Source: Candidatus Woesearchaeota archaeon (GTDB lineage: Archaea > Nanobdellota > Nanobdellia > Woesearchaeales > UBA10216). Taken from it: DNA of 34,243 nt. Numbering within the stretch: position 1 is the stretch's first letter; the number at the start of each line of letters is the position of its first letter. Under the pieces are notes generated by a model. It was not told where the DNA came from. It saw nothing but the letters and a program-made list of their open reading frames with translations, and made no database searches. Positions 6,635 to 14,663 of the stretch are shown here, piece after piece. The stretch is taken from assembly GCA_016188145.1 (NCBI GenBank), contig JACPIJ010000014.1:1-34243 (forward strand), written 5' to 3'. The position numbers were made by a program, and so were the translations under genes.

Positions 6635-7238
6635 CCTTATTACAGAAAAGAGCTGGAAGCTGCTGCAGCGGCTGAAGGGGAAATTCAAGTTCATCTTGAT
6701 TGGCGGGTGGGCGGTTTATCTTCTCGCAAGAACACAGAAGTCAAAAGATGTAGATGTAATCGTTGACGTGAATACGCTGCAGCGTCTTAAAAATGGGTAT
6801 GATTTAAGGAAAAATGACGCGTTGCGAAAATATGAGATAAAGATGGATGAGATAGATGTTGACATCTACGTGCCTTACTATTCGCAGCTTGCAATACCTG
6901 TTGAGAAGGTCGGGTCGCTGAAAATTGAGGGCTTTGACGTAGCCAAGCCGGAAGAGCTTCTGATATTGAAGCAGGGCGCTGAGCTTGACAGGGAGCACAG
7001 CGAAAAGGGCGAGAAGGACAGGATAGACATCATGAGCCTGCTGCTGAACTGCGAGGTTGACTGGAAACGCTACAGGAGGATTCTAAAGGAGAACATAAAG
7101 GGGAACAGGCTGGAAGGGCTTATAACCGGGCTGCTCAGTCTGGTAAGGGGCTTTAACGACTATGAGCATTTTGACATGTTACCTTCCGAATTCAAAAAGA
7201 AGAAACAAAAGCTGCTTGACGAGGTAAGACGGCTGTAA
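6618..7238 (+). CDS. Nucleotidyltransferase-fold protein, AbiEii/type IV toxin-like
   Basis: A 206-aa protein with a DNA polymerase beta-like nucleotidyltransferase motif near residues 29-50: IGGWAVYLLARTQKSKDVDV, that is GG followed by DxD. A further acidic residue appears in DEIDVDIYVPY, and KPEELLILKQGAELDR resembles the conserved downstream region of this superfamily. AbiEii/MenT-type toxins use this fold to transfer nucleotides, for example onto tRNA ends. It overlaps the AbiEi-like antitoxin gene, which is why I read the pair as a type IV-like TA system. It could instead be another small archaeal nucleotidyltransferase, so toxicity is unproven. Confidence 0.72.
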   Translation: MKYWHDLITEKSWKLLQRLKGKFKFILIGGWAVYLLARTQKSKDVDVIVDVNTLQRLKNGYDLRKNDALRKYEIKMDEIDVDIYVPYYSQLAIPVEKVGSLKIEGFDVAKPEELLILKQGAELDREHSEKGEKDRIDIMSLLLNCEVDWKRYRRILKENIKGNRLEGLITGLLSLVRGFNDYEHFDMLPSEFKKKKQKLLDEVRRL

Positions 7239-7283
7239 CAATTCCGCAATTCTTTTATAGCCATTTTCACACCCTTTCCTCTC

Positions 7284-8162
7284 ATGAAGCACAGCCTCAT
7301 GGACCAGGTCGCGGTTTTGCTGCTCAGGCACGGCTACACTGTAAAAAGCCTCACGAGGGCAAGCTTTGACATCGTGGCAAGGAAGGGCTCCCATGTGCTT
7401 CTTATCAAGGTGCTTGAGGACGCCAACAGCATCAGTGAGGACTACGCAAGTTCCATGAAGGGCCTTGGCAGCTACATCGATGCCTCGCCAGTGATTATCG
7501 CGGAAAAAGCCGGGCACATCCTGGAAGAAGGGGTTGTTTACTCAAGGTTTGGCGTTTACACATTCAATTACGGCACGTTCAGCAGCTGCCTTGAGAGCCG
7601 CTTCCCCATAATCATAAGCACAAAGGCCGGCTTCACGGCGTCTGTTGTGGGTGAAAAGCTTCGGCAGCAACGTGAAGAGAGGGGTTATTCCCTTGGAACA
7701 TTATCAAGGAAGGTTGGTGTTTCCAAGAGGATGATTGCGAAGTACGAGTCAGAAAGGGCTGATGTTTCCTTAAGGGGCGCGATTGCCCTAAACAGGCTTT
7801 TCGGAAACAACATATTCAACAAAGTAGATGTTTTTGCAATAGCAAAGGAAACAGTATCCGGCAAGCCATCCATGATTGCCAGGAAATACGATGAGCTCGG
7901 GTTCAGGGCTGCTGACACGAAAAAGGCGCCTTTTGACGTTGTTGCCAAGCTGGAAAAGGAACTTATCATCATCAAGGTCTCTCCGAAAGCAAACAACCCG
8001 AATCTCGAATCCCTGCAGCAGCTTCTTGGGGCAGACGCGCTCGTGATTTTTGACAAAGATTCAGAAAACAACAAAAAGGGCATGCCATCCCTCCAGAAAA
8101 GGGACTTTTTGGGCATGGAATCTTCAAAGGAGCTTATCAGGTTTTTGAGGGAATTTGAGTGA
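7284..8162 (+). CDS. COG1395-type archaeal HTH regulator
   Basis: A 292-aa protein resembling the archaeal 'putative HTH-type transcriptional regulatory protein' family (COG1395). The N-terminal part (about 1-105) and C-terminal part (about 185-292) share a nuclease-like alpha/beta pattern (YTVKSLTRASFDIVARKG versus LGFRAADTKKAPFDVVAKLE). Between them is a Cro/C1-type helix-turn-helix (about 120-175: VGEKLRQQREERGYSLGTLSRKVGVSKRMIAKYE). TATA-like TTTTATAG sits about 30 nt before the ATG. Target genes are unknown. Confidence 0.85.
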   Translation: MKHSLMDQVAVLLLRHGYTVKSLTRASFDIVARKGSHVLLIKVLEDANSISEDYASSMKGLGSYIDASPVIIAEKAGHILEEGVVYSRFGVYTFNYGTFSSCLESRFPIIISTKAGFTASVVGEKLRQQREERGYSLGTLSRKVGVSKRMIAKYESERADVSLRGAIALNRLFGNNIFNKVDVFAIAKETVSGKPSMIARKYDELGFRAADTKKAPFDVVAKLEKELIIIKVSPKANNPNLESLQQLLGADALVIFDKDSENNKKGMPSLQKRDFLGMESSKELIRFLREFE

Positions 8163-8200
8163 AAGGCCTGACAGGAGAGCAGGCAACATCTGACCGGAAG

Positions 8201-8727
8201 TGATGAAAGCTGGAAAAAGATAATTTTAGTGCTGAGGTTGGCAATTACAGTGGCACTCCTGAAAGCCTGGAAACAGTAATTAAGAAGCTGCACCCCGATG
8301 CTGTAGTTTCACAGTTCAACAGGGAACCTCGTACTTGGCAAAGGAAAAGCGAGGCTTAGGTTATGTAAAGATAAGTGTAACGCTGTTCCATAAAAATGGC
8401 ATAGGCATAGGAAATGGCAGCGGGGGAAATGGCGCAGGCAAAACTGAGCCTGCACCTGCAATGGGTAATGGCTCATACAGCTTATATAACGTATATAACG
8501 TCCTGATTTTTGTGAGCTTGCCTGAGGCGGATTGCCGGGGTCACATTTACAGGATAGTTCAAGAGGCGGGCATAACCCTGCTGCCAGAAACTGGCAGGAG
8601 GAGCATCAACCCGAATGAACTGAACGGCACCGGTTATGCGGGAACTCCAAAGCCCATGCCACAAGAGCCAATGCCGCTTTCACCCTTAGTAGCTCAACAA
8701 ATACGGGAAATTCTTGAAAAGCGCTGA
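8201..8727 (+). pseudogene. Frameshifted ORF of unknown function
   Basis: Two protein-like frames abut. One (about 8207-8359) reads KLEKDNFSAEVGNYSG, then ESLETVIKKLHPDAVVSQF and NREPR. The other (8335 to 8727) reads GLGYVKISVTLFHKNGIG, a Gly/Asn-rich stretch, NVLIFVSLPEADCRGHIY and a C-terminus ending REILEKR. Neither has a good start by itself: the only nearby ATG (8203) stops after seven codons. A single-base change near 8205 and another near 8340 would join everything into one protein of about 170 aa. I tried an intron here and found no convincing BHB. It may be a decayed gene or sequence error. Confidence 0.4.
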
Positions 8728-8799
8728 GAAACGGCTTATGCGCCCAAGGATTCTAAGAAATATTTATAAAGCCGCGCACCGCGCAGTTGCTGCACCAGT

Positions 8800-9591
8800 A
8801 TGGCAAAAAAAGATAAAACTGAAATAGAAAAGCTCGTTCCTGACACTTCTGTAATTATTGAGGGCATGGTAAGCAGGAAGATAAAATCAGGCGAGGTAAA
8901 GCCCTCTGCCATTCTCATCCACGAAGCCGTTATAGCCGAGCTGGAGCACCAGGCGAACATGAACAAGACCATCGGCTTTCTCGGCCTGGACGAGATTAAA
9001 AGGCTTAAGGAACTTTCTGATGAAGCTGGCTTCACGCTTGAATTTGCAGGCTTAAGGCCGCACGCTGCCGAAATCCGCCATGCGAAGCTTGGCGAGATTG
9101 ATGCGTTGATAAGGCAGCTCGCCTTTGAGACAGACGGAACCTTGATGACAGCTGACAAGGTTCAGGCGGAGGTTTCCAGGGCAAAGAACATTCCCACAAT
9201 TTTTGTTGAGATTGAGCAGATGCAGCATGCCATAAGGCTTGAAAGCTACTTTGACGAGGCAACAATGAGCGTGCATCTCAGGGAGAATGTTGCGCCAAAG
9301 GCAAAGAAGGGAGTGCCTGGAAACTGGTCTTTCAGCGAAATCGATGCCAGGCCCCTGTTAAGGGAGGAAGTCAAGGAAATGTCCAGGGAGATAATCGAGG
9401 AAGCTGGAGTGAGAAGGGACGGCTTTGTTGAGATTGAGCGGCCAGGCTCAACCATTGTGCAGCTCGGCCCTTACAGGAGGGGCTCCGGGCGTCGGCAAGT
9501 CGACCTTCGCCCAAGCTTTGGCGGAGCATTACGCATTGCAGGACAAGATTGTGAAAACAGTGGAAGCGCCGAGGGACCTCTTGCTGCCTGA
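8800..9591 (+). CDS. PIN-domain ATPase (PINA-like), N-terminal fragment
   Basis: The N-terminal part of the archaeal PIN + VirB11/PilT-type ATPase + KH protein. The PIN domain (about 10-140) has PDTSVIIEG, IAELEHQANMNKTIGFLGL and DALIRQLAFETDGTLMTADK; the linker SEIDARPLLREEVKEMSREI and IERPGSTIVQLGPYR are also typical. After GPYR the frame runs into non-homologous sequence to the stop at 9589-9591. The true continuation (TGGAPGVGKST) is in another frame only a few bases on. About 40-45 residues expected between GPYR and the P-loop are missing, so a deletion with frameshift has broken the gene near 9475. TATA-like AAATATTTATAAAG lies about 30 nt before the ATG. Confidence 0.8.
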   Translation: MAKKDKTEIEKLVPDTSVIIEGMVSRKIKSGEVKPSAILIHEAVIAELEHQANMNKTIGFLGLDEIKRLKELSDEAGFTLEFAGLRPHAAEIRHAKLGEIDALIRQLAFETDGTLMTADKVQAEVSRAKNIPTIFVEIEQMQHAIRLESYFDEATMSVHLRENVAPKAKKGVPGNWSFSEIDARPLLREEVKEMSREIIEEAGVRRDGFVEIERPGSTIVQLGPYRRGSGRRQVDLRPSFGGALRIAGQDCENSGSAEGPLAA

Positions 9592-10519
9592 CACCATAAC
9601 CCAGTACGCCATCAGTCATGGCAGCCCCCAGGAGATACATGATATCTTGCTCCTGTCAAGGCCTGACTACACAATCTTTGATGAAATGAGGAACACAGCA
9701 GACTTCCAGCTCTTTGCAGACCTCAGGTTGGCAGGCATCGGCCTTGCTGGAGTGGTCCACGCAACCAACCCCATAGACGCAATCCAGCGCTTTGTTGGGA
9801 GGATTGAGCTGGGGGTTATCCCGCAAATAATTGATACTGTTATCTTCATAAAGAACGGCTTTGTGGGAAAAGTGCTAAGCCTGAACATGACTGTAAAGGT
9901 TCCTGAAGGGATGACCGAAGCTGATTTGGCGAGGCCTGTTGTGGTTGTGAACGACTTCGAAACCGGAAAGCTTGAGTATGAGCTTTACAGCTACGGCGAG
10001 GAAACGGTCGTAATTCCGGTAAGCAGCCTTGCCAGAAGCAGGAGCCCGATTCAAAAGTTTGCAGCAACTGCCATTGAGGATAAGTTAAGGGAATATGTCA
10101 GCAATGCAAGGGTTGAGATGGCTTCTGACAACAAATGCGTAGTTTACGTTCCTGAAAAGGAGATAGCAAGGCTGATTGGTAAAGAAGGAAGGAACATTGC
10201 TGCGATAGAGGAAAGGCTTGGGGTGGGCATTGACGTCCAGCCATTAAGCGCAAAGAGGGCAGCGGCTGCAGCCAGTGAAGGGGAAGAGGAGAACATCGCG
10301 TTTGATGCCCAGATAGGCAAGAAGCACGTCGTGTTTTCTGTTGACGGCATCTTTGCCAACAAAAACGTCAAAATCTACGTTGACGATGATTATGTAATGA
10401 CAGCGAATGTCGGCAAGGACGGCATCTTCAAGATTTCAAGGAAGAACAAGATTGGCAAGGTCATTGGTGATGCTGTGAGTTCTGGAACTGGGTTAAGAGT
10501 CACTATTCAGTCGTCTTGA
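9425..10519 (+). CDS. PIN-domain ATPase (PINA-like), C-terminal fragment (ATPase + KH)
   Basis: The C-terminal part of the same protein; meaningful sequence starts near 9468. It contains P-loop GAPGVGKST, Walker B region DYTIFDEMRNTADFQLFADL, the His-containing GVVHATNPIDAIQRFVGRIE typical of VirB11/PilT ATPases, and a KH domain (VYVPEKEIARLIGKEGRNIA). A small C-terminal domain follows (VKIYVDDDYVMTANVGKDG). Known PINA proteins form hexameric ATPases implicated in DNA-junction processing. The nominal start at 9425 lies inside the upstream fragment and has no promoter, so this piece is unlikely to be translated separately unless the disruption is an assembly artefact. Confidence 0.75.
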   Translation: MLRLSGQAQPLCSSALTGGAPGVGKSTFAQALAEHYALQDKIVKTVEAPRDLLLPDTITQYAISHGSPQEIHDILLLSRPDYTIFDEMRNTADFQLFADLRLAGIGLAGVVHATNPIDAIQRFVGRIELGVIPQIIDTVIFIKNGFVGKVLSLNMTVKVPEGMTEADLARPVVVVNDFETGKLEYELYSYGEETVVIPVSSLARSRSPIQKFAATAIEDKLREYVSNARVEMASDNKCVVYVPEKEIARLIGKEGRNIAAIEERLGVGIDVQPLSAKRAAAAASEGEEENIAFDAQIGKKHVVFSVDGIFANKNVKIYVDDDYVMTANVGKDGIFKISRKNKIGKVIGDAVSSGTGLRVTIQSS

Positions 10520-10568
10520 AGTAATATAAAAGAAATATTTATATTGCTGTTGTGAAAATAGAACTACA

Positions 10569-11465
10569 ATGCTAGACATCAGGTTCATCAAGGCTAATCC
10601 TGCCATTGTAAAAAAAGACCTCGAGCGAAGGCAGGACAAGGAGAAGCTTCCCTGGGTAGATGAGGCAGTCAAGAAGCATGACGAGCTGAAGAAGCTGAAG
10701 CAGGATGTTGACAAGCTCAGGCACGGCCGCAACCTCTTAACAGCAGAGATAAGCAAGCTTCACAAGCAGAAGGAGGACATCTCTGCGAAGATAAAGGAAG
10801 CAAAGGAGATGGCAAAAAAGGTGGCTGCGGCAGATGATAAGCTGCAGCAGCTGCAAGGAAGGATTGATTTTATTCTTCAGCGGCTGCCAAACATCCTGCA
10901 CGAGTCTGTTCCAATAGGAAAAGACGAAACCGGTAATATGGAAATAAGGAGGTGGGGGACCCCGAAAAAACCCGCATTTCCGCTCAAAAGTCACGGCGAG
11001 CTTCTGGAGCAGCTCGGACTTGCTGATTTTGAGCGTGCTACAAAAATTTCAGGGGCGGGGTTTCATTTCCTAAAAGGTGATTTTGTAAAACTGGAGCTTG
11101 CCCTGATCAATTTCGCTGCTGCTGCAATGGAGAAAAAAGGCTTCACGCTTATAGAGACGCCGTTGATGATGCAGAGGAAGCCGTATGAGGGCGTTACCGA
11201 CATTGCTGCTTTCGAGAATGTCATGTACAGGATTGACGAGGGCAGGAAGGATGAGGAAAGCAGCTACCTCATCGCAACAGCGGAGCATCCTATGGCAGCG
11301 ATGCTGATGAACGAAACCCTGGATGAAAAGCAGCTGCCGCTGAAGTTCTGTGGCATAAGCAGCTGCTTCAGAAGGGAAATTGGCAGCCACGGAATTGACA
11401 CTCGCGGCCTGTTCAGGGTCCACCAGTTCAACAAAGTGGAAATGTTTGTATTCTGCAGGCCTTAG
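10569..11465 (+). CDS. serS: Seryl-tRNA synthetase, part before an in-frame UAG
   Basis: The class II seryl-tRNA synthetase, which charges tRNA-Ser. The N-terminal long coiled-coil arm is at about 1-110 (VDKLRHGRNLLTAEISKLHKQ). The catalytic core has motif 1 around FTLIETPLMMQRKPYEG, the TAEHPMAAML substrate loop, and motif 2 (CFRREIGSHGIDTRGLFRVH, QFNKVEMFVF). The frame then meets TAG at 11463-11465 where the family normally has PEDSW (here RP-stop-DSW). The same frame continues without any length change in the next entry. A one-base G-to-T change of GAG explains it. TATA-like AAATATTTATAT lies about 30 nt before the ATG. Confidence 0.9.
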   Translation: MLDIRFIKANPAIVKKDLERRQDKEKLPWVDEAVKKHDELKKLKQDVDKLRHGRNLLTAEISKLHKQKEDISAKIKEAKEMAKKVAAADDKLQQLQGRIDFILQRLPNILHESVPIGKDETGNMEIRRWGTPKKPAFPLKSHGELLEQLGLADFERATKISGAGFHFLKGDFVKLELALINFAAAAMEKKGFTLIETPLMMQRKPYEGVTDIAAFENVMYRIDEGRKDEESSYLIATAEHPMAAMLMNETLDEKQLPLKFCGISSCFRREIGSHGIDTRGLFRVHQFNKVEMFVFCRP

Positions 11466-11864
11466 GATTCCTGGAAGCTGCACGAGGAGCTGCTGAAAAA
11501 CGCTGAGGAATTGCTGCAGCAGCTTAAAATTCCATACAGAGTGATGAATGTTTGCACCGGCGACATCGGTTTGGTTGCTGCAAAGAAATATGACCTGGAA
11601 GCCTGGTTCCCGAGGCAGAACAACTTCCGCGAGGTTGTTAGCTGCAGCAACTGCACATCCTACCAGGCAGCATCGCTGAGTATAAGGTACCAAAGCGGCA
11701 AAAGCGACGAAAAAGAATATGTTCACACCCTGAACTCCACAGCCATCGCAACGGGAAGAACGATGGTCGCCATCATAGAGAATTACCAGAACAAGGACGG
11801 CACAATCACGGTGCCTGAAGTGCTTGTGCCTTACATGGGCAAGAAGGTTATTGGTGTAAGATAA
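11466..11864 (+). CDS. serS: Seryl-tRNA synthetase, part after the in-frame UAG
   Basis: Continues the same reading frame as the preceding entry: DSWKLHEELLKNAEELLQQL, then KIPYRVMNVCTGDIG, YDLEAWFPRQNNFREVVSCS and class II motif 3 (NSTAIATGRTMVAIIE), ending GKKVIGVR. Both halves are required, since ATP binding needs motifs 2 and 3. There is no promoter or ribosome-binding site ahead of this part; the first alternative start (TTG at 11511) lies inside the conserved region. Full length with the UAG read through would be 431 aa, typical for the family. Confidence 0.85.
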   Translation, partial: DSWKLHEELLKNAEELLQQLKIPYRVMNVCTGDIGLVAAKKYDLEAWFPRQNNFREVVSCSNCTSYQAASLSIRYQSGKSDEKEYVHTLNSTAIATGRTMVAIIENYQNKDGTITVPEVLVPYMGKKVIGVR

Positions 11865-11890
11865 GGAAAATTTCACAGCAGCATTTCAAT

Positions 11891-12769
11891 TTATATTCCA
11901 ACTTCCTTTGCAACAACCAAAAACCCAGCTCTTTGCCAAAGGTATCTTGGAACATCACCGCCAGCTATCCCGAGGTCTGTTCTCTGGTTCAGAAGTGAAT
12001 CAAATTTACTAACAACTCCGTTCTCGGCAATAAGTTCAACCAGGCTTCTATCCCTGGTGAGTGTTCCTTGGTCCATAAGTTCAGCAAGATGCTCCATAGG
12101 ATGAACAATTGCGTAAAGTCCACGTCGCTGCTCATTATTTAATTTTCCTTCTTTTTCCAACTCGTCTCTAAATGTAGCTTGTGCTTTATAAAAATCGTTA
12201 ACTCTGCGTCTTAAAAGACTATCATAAGCATGACCGTAAACAACGGTAAATCTTGCTATTGATGCAAGCATGTGAGCCACATGACCTAGGACTGCTTCTG
12301 ACTCTGATTGATCTGGCCCAGAAGTAGGAACTTGTTCGATAAAAGGAATAAAGTACATACCTATGTGTTCATGTGAAATTGGCAGCATTGGAGCCTCGGG
12401 GTTATTTCCTCTCAATATACTCGCAGCCATGACTGTTTGCTGACCCAGGCGGTAATCAAGACCGCGCTCTCGCATGACATCCATTACAGTATCTGCAATT
12501 TTTGGTGCTGCTTCTTCAGGAACTCTGGCAGGATTGTGCAGCAGATTTACCGCTGTACGGCGAACCCCTGAATTTGCTCCGGCATCAGCGAGGATGGGTA
12601 AGTAAAGCTGCCATGGTTGCAGCCCTGCTCTTGTCAGAGCTATTTCTAGACTCTCAATCACCTTATCTAGCGTCGGACCAGGCATACTGATTCTTCGTCT
12701 TTCCTCTAAAGAACTCAATTCCCTAAGAAGAACCTCTTTGAAAGTACTAATTTCTGCTATACAAACCAC
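11891..12769 (-). CDS. Hypothetical all-alpha protein
   Basis: A 292-aa protein with no family I recognise. The composition suggests mostly helices (KEVLLRELSSLEERRRISM, LGHVAHMLASIARFTVVYGH). There is no signal peptide or clear membrane span, so it is probably cytoplasmic. The GTG start at 12769 is supported by a TATA-like ATTTTTAAAGG at about 12795-12805, some 30 nt upstream. The gene is divergent from cdc6, and its 3' end faces serS across a 26-nt gap. Confidence 0.6.
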   Translation of the reverse strand: MVCIAEISTFKEVLLRELSSLEERRRISMPGPTLDKVIESLEIALTRAGLQPWQLYLPILADAGANSGVRRTAVNLLHNPARVPEEAAPKIADTVMDVMRERGLDYRLGQQTVMAASILRGNNPEAPMLPISHEHIGMYFIPFIEQVPTSGPDQSESEAVLGHVAHMLASIARFTVVYGHAYDSLLRRRVNDFYKAQATFRDELEKEGKLNNEQRRGLYAIVHPMEHLAELMDQGTLTRDRSLVELIAENGVVSKFDSLLNQRTDLGIAGGDVPRYLWQRAGFLVVAKEVGI

Positions 12770-12865
12770 CCATTAACCTGTGGTGATCCACACGCCTTTA
12801 AAAATTTATCTGGGGAGCAAGCTGCCACAACAAACTATTTAAACGTTCCAGCCGCTCTTTATTCC
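12770..12865. promoter_or_regulatory. Divergent promoter region upstream of cdc6, with a small palindrome
   Basis: It holds a minus-strand TATA (about 12795-12805) and a plus-strand TATA (ACTATTTAAACG, about 12835-12844) for cdc6. TGTGG-TGAT-CCACA at 12779-12792 is a perfect 5-bp inverted repeat. Archaeal cdc6 genes often sit next to an origin with ORB sites; I do not see a clear ORB set here, so origin function is only a possibility. Confidence 0.35.
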
Positions 12866-13936
12866 ATGGCTTTTTTCGGCAGCACAGGCAGCAGCGGCGA
12901 ATCCCTGTTTCGCAACCCGATTGGGCTCGACTACGACTACCAGCCAAAGGTTGTCAAATACAGGGAAGCCGAGATGAAGCAGGTAGCCGCTGCAATCAGG
13001 CCACTGTTCCAGAAAAGGAGCGGCAGGAACGTCTTTGTCTACGGCCCCTCCGGAGTTGGGAAAACAGTAGCCGTGAGGAACCTGTTGCAGGAGCTTGAGC
13101 AGGAAACAGATGACATAGTGCCCTTCTACATCAACTGCTGGAAAAACGACACCACGTTCAAGATGCTTCTTGAGATGTGCAATGCCATAAATTACAGGTT
13201 CACTCAGAACAAGAGGACAGAGGAGCTTTTTGAGGTTGTCAAAAAAGAAGTCAACAAGAAGGCAGCTGTTTTTGTTCTTGACGAGGTTGATAAGATAGAT
13301 GACATAGACTTCCTCTACAACATGATTGAAGAGGTGTTCAACAAGTCAATAATCCTCATAACCAACAGGAAGGACTGGCTTGCCGAACTGGACAGCAGGA
13401 TAAAATCCCGCTTGACGGCAGAGATTCTGGAATTCCGGCCTTACAACCTGACAGAGACAAGGGGCGTCTTGCAGCAGCGCATGGAGTTTGTGTTCGCGCC
13501 CGGAGTGTGGGAGGACGCTGCTTTTGAGGCTGTTGTCCAGAAAGCGCTCGGCATGCAGGACATCCGCTCAGGGCTTTACCTCATGAAAGAGGCGGCCAAC
13601 GTTGCTGAGGAGCGGAATTCCGGGAAAATCACAACAGCCGATGTCGCGGCAGCCACCAAAAAGCTTGAGGAGTTCAGCATAAAAAAGACAGAGGAATTGG
13701 AGGACGAAACCCGCTTCATACTGAACATCGTAAGGAAGAACAGCGGCAAAAAGATTGGCGAGGTTTACAACGCCTATAAGGAAGCCGGGGGCGAGATGGT
13801 CTACAAGACGTTCCAGAGGAGGATTGCAAAGCTTGAGGATGACAGGTTTATCGCCACAGAGAAAATTGTTGGCGGGAACGAGGGCAGCACAACCGTAATT
13901 AAGTTTGGCCAGGAGAAGAAGCTGACGGAATTCTAG
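12866..13936 (+). CDS. cdc6: Orc1/Cdc6-type replication initiator
   Basis: A 356-aa AAA+ initiator that binds origins and loads MCM. It has Walker A GPSGVGKT (60-67), Walker B VFVLDEVDKID (about 135-145), sensor 1 SIILITNRKDW and an arginine-containing DSRIKSRL segment. The lid helices follow (DIRSGLYLMKEAANVAEE). The C-terminal winged helix (about 275-345) includes IVRKNSGKKIGEVYNAYKEA and FQRRIAKLEDDRFI. Length is slightly shorter than typical (about 380-410 aa). The ATG is about 29 nt after a TATA box. It is intact, unlike several genes on its left. Confidence 0.92.
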   Translation: MAFFGSTGSSGESLFRNPIGLDYDYQPKVVKYREAEMKQVAAAIRPLFQKRSGRNVFVYGPSGVGKTVAVRNLLQELEQETDDIVPFYINCWKNDTTFKMLLEMCNAINYRFTQNKRTEELFEVVKKEVNKKAAVFVLDEVDKIDDIDFLYNMIEEVFNKSIILITNRKDWLAELDSRIKSRLTAEILEFRPYNLTETRGVLQQRMEFVFAPGVWEDAAFEAVVQKALGMQDIRSGLYLMKEAANVAEERNSGKITTADVAAATKKLEEFSIKKTEELEDETRFILNIVRKNSGKKIGEVYNAYKEAGGEMVYKTFQRRIAKLEDDRFIATEKIVGGNEGSTTVIKFGQEKKLTEF

Positions 13937-14094
13937 ATTCTGCTTTGGTCAGTTTTAGCTTTACTTTACGCTATAGCTGCAGCCCTGTTACAGAACAGGC
14001 ACAACTCGCGCAGCATAAACTGACATTACTTTAAAGTAGTAAAAATATCGAAAGGTTTATATACTACTTCTTGTAGTGCTGCTGCTGAAGCAAA
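13937..14094 (+). promoter_or_regulatory. Intergenic region with inverted repeats and a promoter
   Basis: CCTGTTACAGAACAGG near 13984-13999 forms a hairpin that could end the cdc6 transcript. TTACTTTAAAGTAGTAA is a near-palindrome just upstream of TATA box GGTTTATATAC (about 14056-14066), which lies some 30 nt before the next ATG. The palindrome may be a regulator-binding site. Confidence 0.35.
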
Positions 14095-14658
14095 ATGACT
14101 TGGCGCGGCAACAGAATCAGGCACTCCCTTGCGCGCAGGGGAATAAGGTTAAGGAGGAAGCCGACTTCAAGCATTTACGATGTAAGAGGGCTTGAAAAAT
14201 TTGTTGATGGGGTGGTTAATGAGGTTGGAGTGCCCAGAAACGAGCAGGGCATAACAGAAGTTAGTGTCAGATTTTACGATTGGGAGATCGTGGCTGATGC
14301 TTCAAAATTTGGGGAAAAGCCAAGTGTGAGAGAGATGGCGGCGGCTAAAGCGTTTATCATGGGCTTTGACGAAGCAGACAGAGCTTACATTTTTGTTGGC
14401 AAAGGCGGCACTTTCGTTCATCCAAGCGGTTATGGTGATAATCACTACATGCAGCCGGTTGGTTATCATGGCCCGGCCATATTACTCGCCAGACCTGTTG
14501 AGCTTTGTGCTGTGACTAAGGAACGCGGGAAGGGGCAGCCGGTTGAGATTCCTTTCGCCATAGCAGGTTTCGTAGGGCTTGAAGGCCTGGTAAATAAGGC
14601 TCACATGAACGGTCATCGCAGAACTGATTTGGGAAAGACAGTTAAGTTGGGGGTGTAA
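14095..14658 (+). CDS. Hypothetical protein, first gene of a two-gene operon
   Basis: A 187-aa protein with a very basic N-terminus (RGNRIRHSLARRGIRLRRKP) that could bind nucleic acid, followed by a mixed alpha/beta region (VSVRFYDWEIVADASKF, DRAYIFVGKGGTFVHPSGYG). I do not recognise a family, and no signal peptide or membrane span is visible. It has its own TATA box, and the next gene begins only 5 nt after its stop, so the two are probably co-transcribed and may act together. Confidence 0.6.
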   Translation: MTWRGNRIRHSLARRGIRLRRKPTSSIYDVRGLEKFVDGVVNEVGVPRNEQGITEVSVRFYDWEIVADASKFGEKPSVREMAAAKAFIMGFDEADRAYIFVGKGGTFVHPSGYGDNHYMQPVGYHGPAILLARPVELCAVTKERGKGQPVEIPFAIAGFVGLEGLVNKAHMNGHRRTDLGKTVKLGV

Positions 14659-14663
14659 ACAAG

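Noticed and set aside
9460-9500. BHB intron in the PINA gene
   Set aside because: Coding sequence is missing rather than added, so splicing cannot repair it.
11463-11465. General reassignment of UAG as a sense codon
   Set aside because: TAG ends cdc6, the Sua5-like gene, rio1 and the lipoprotein at positions matching family lengths.
11440-11490. An intron at the serS stop
   Set aside because: No extra sequence relative to the family and no BHB; the simplest change is one base.
11070-11876. Long minus-strand ORF antisense to serS
   Set aside because: It mirrors the conserved serS sequence and has no independent features, so it is a codon-bias shadow.
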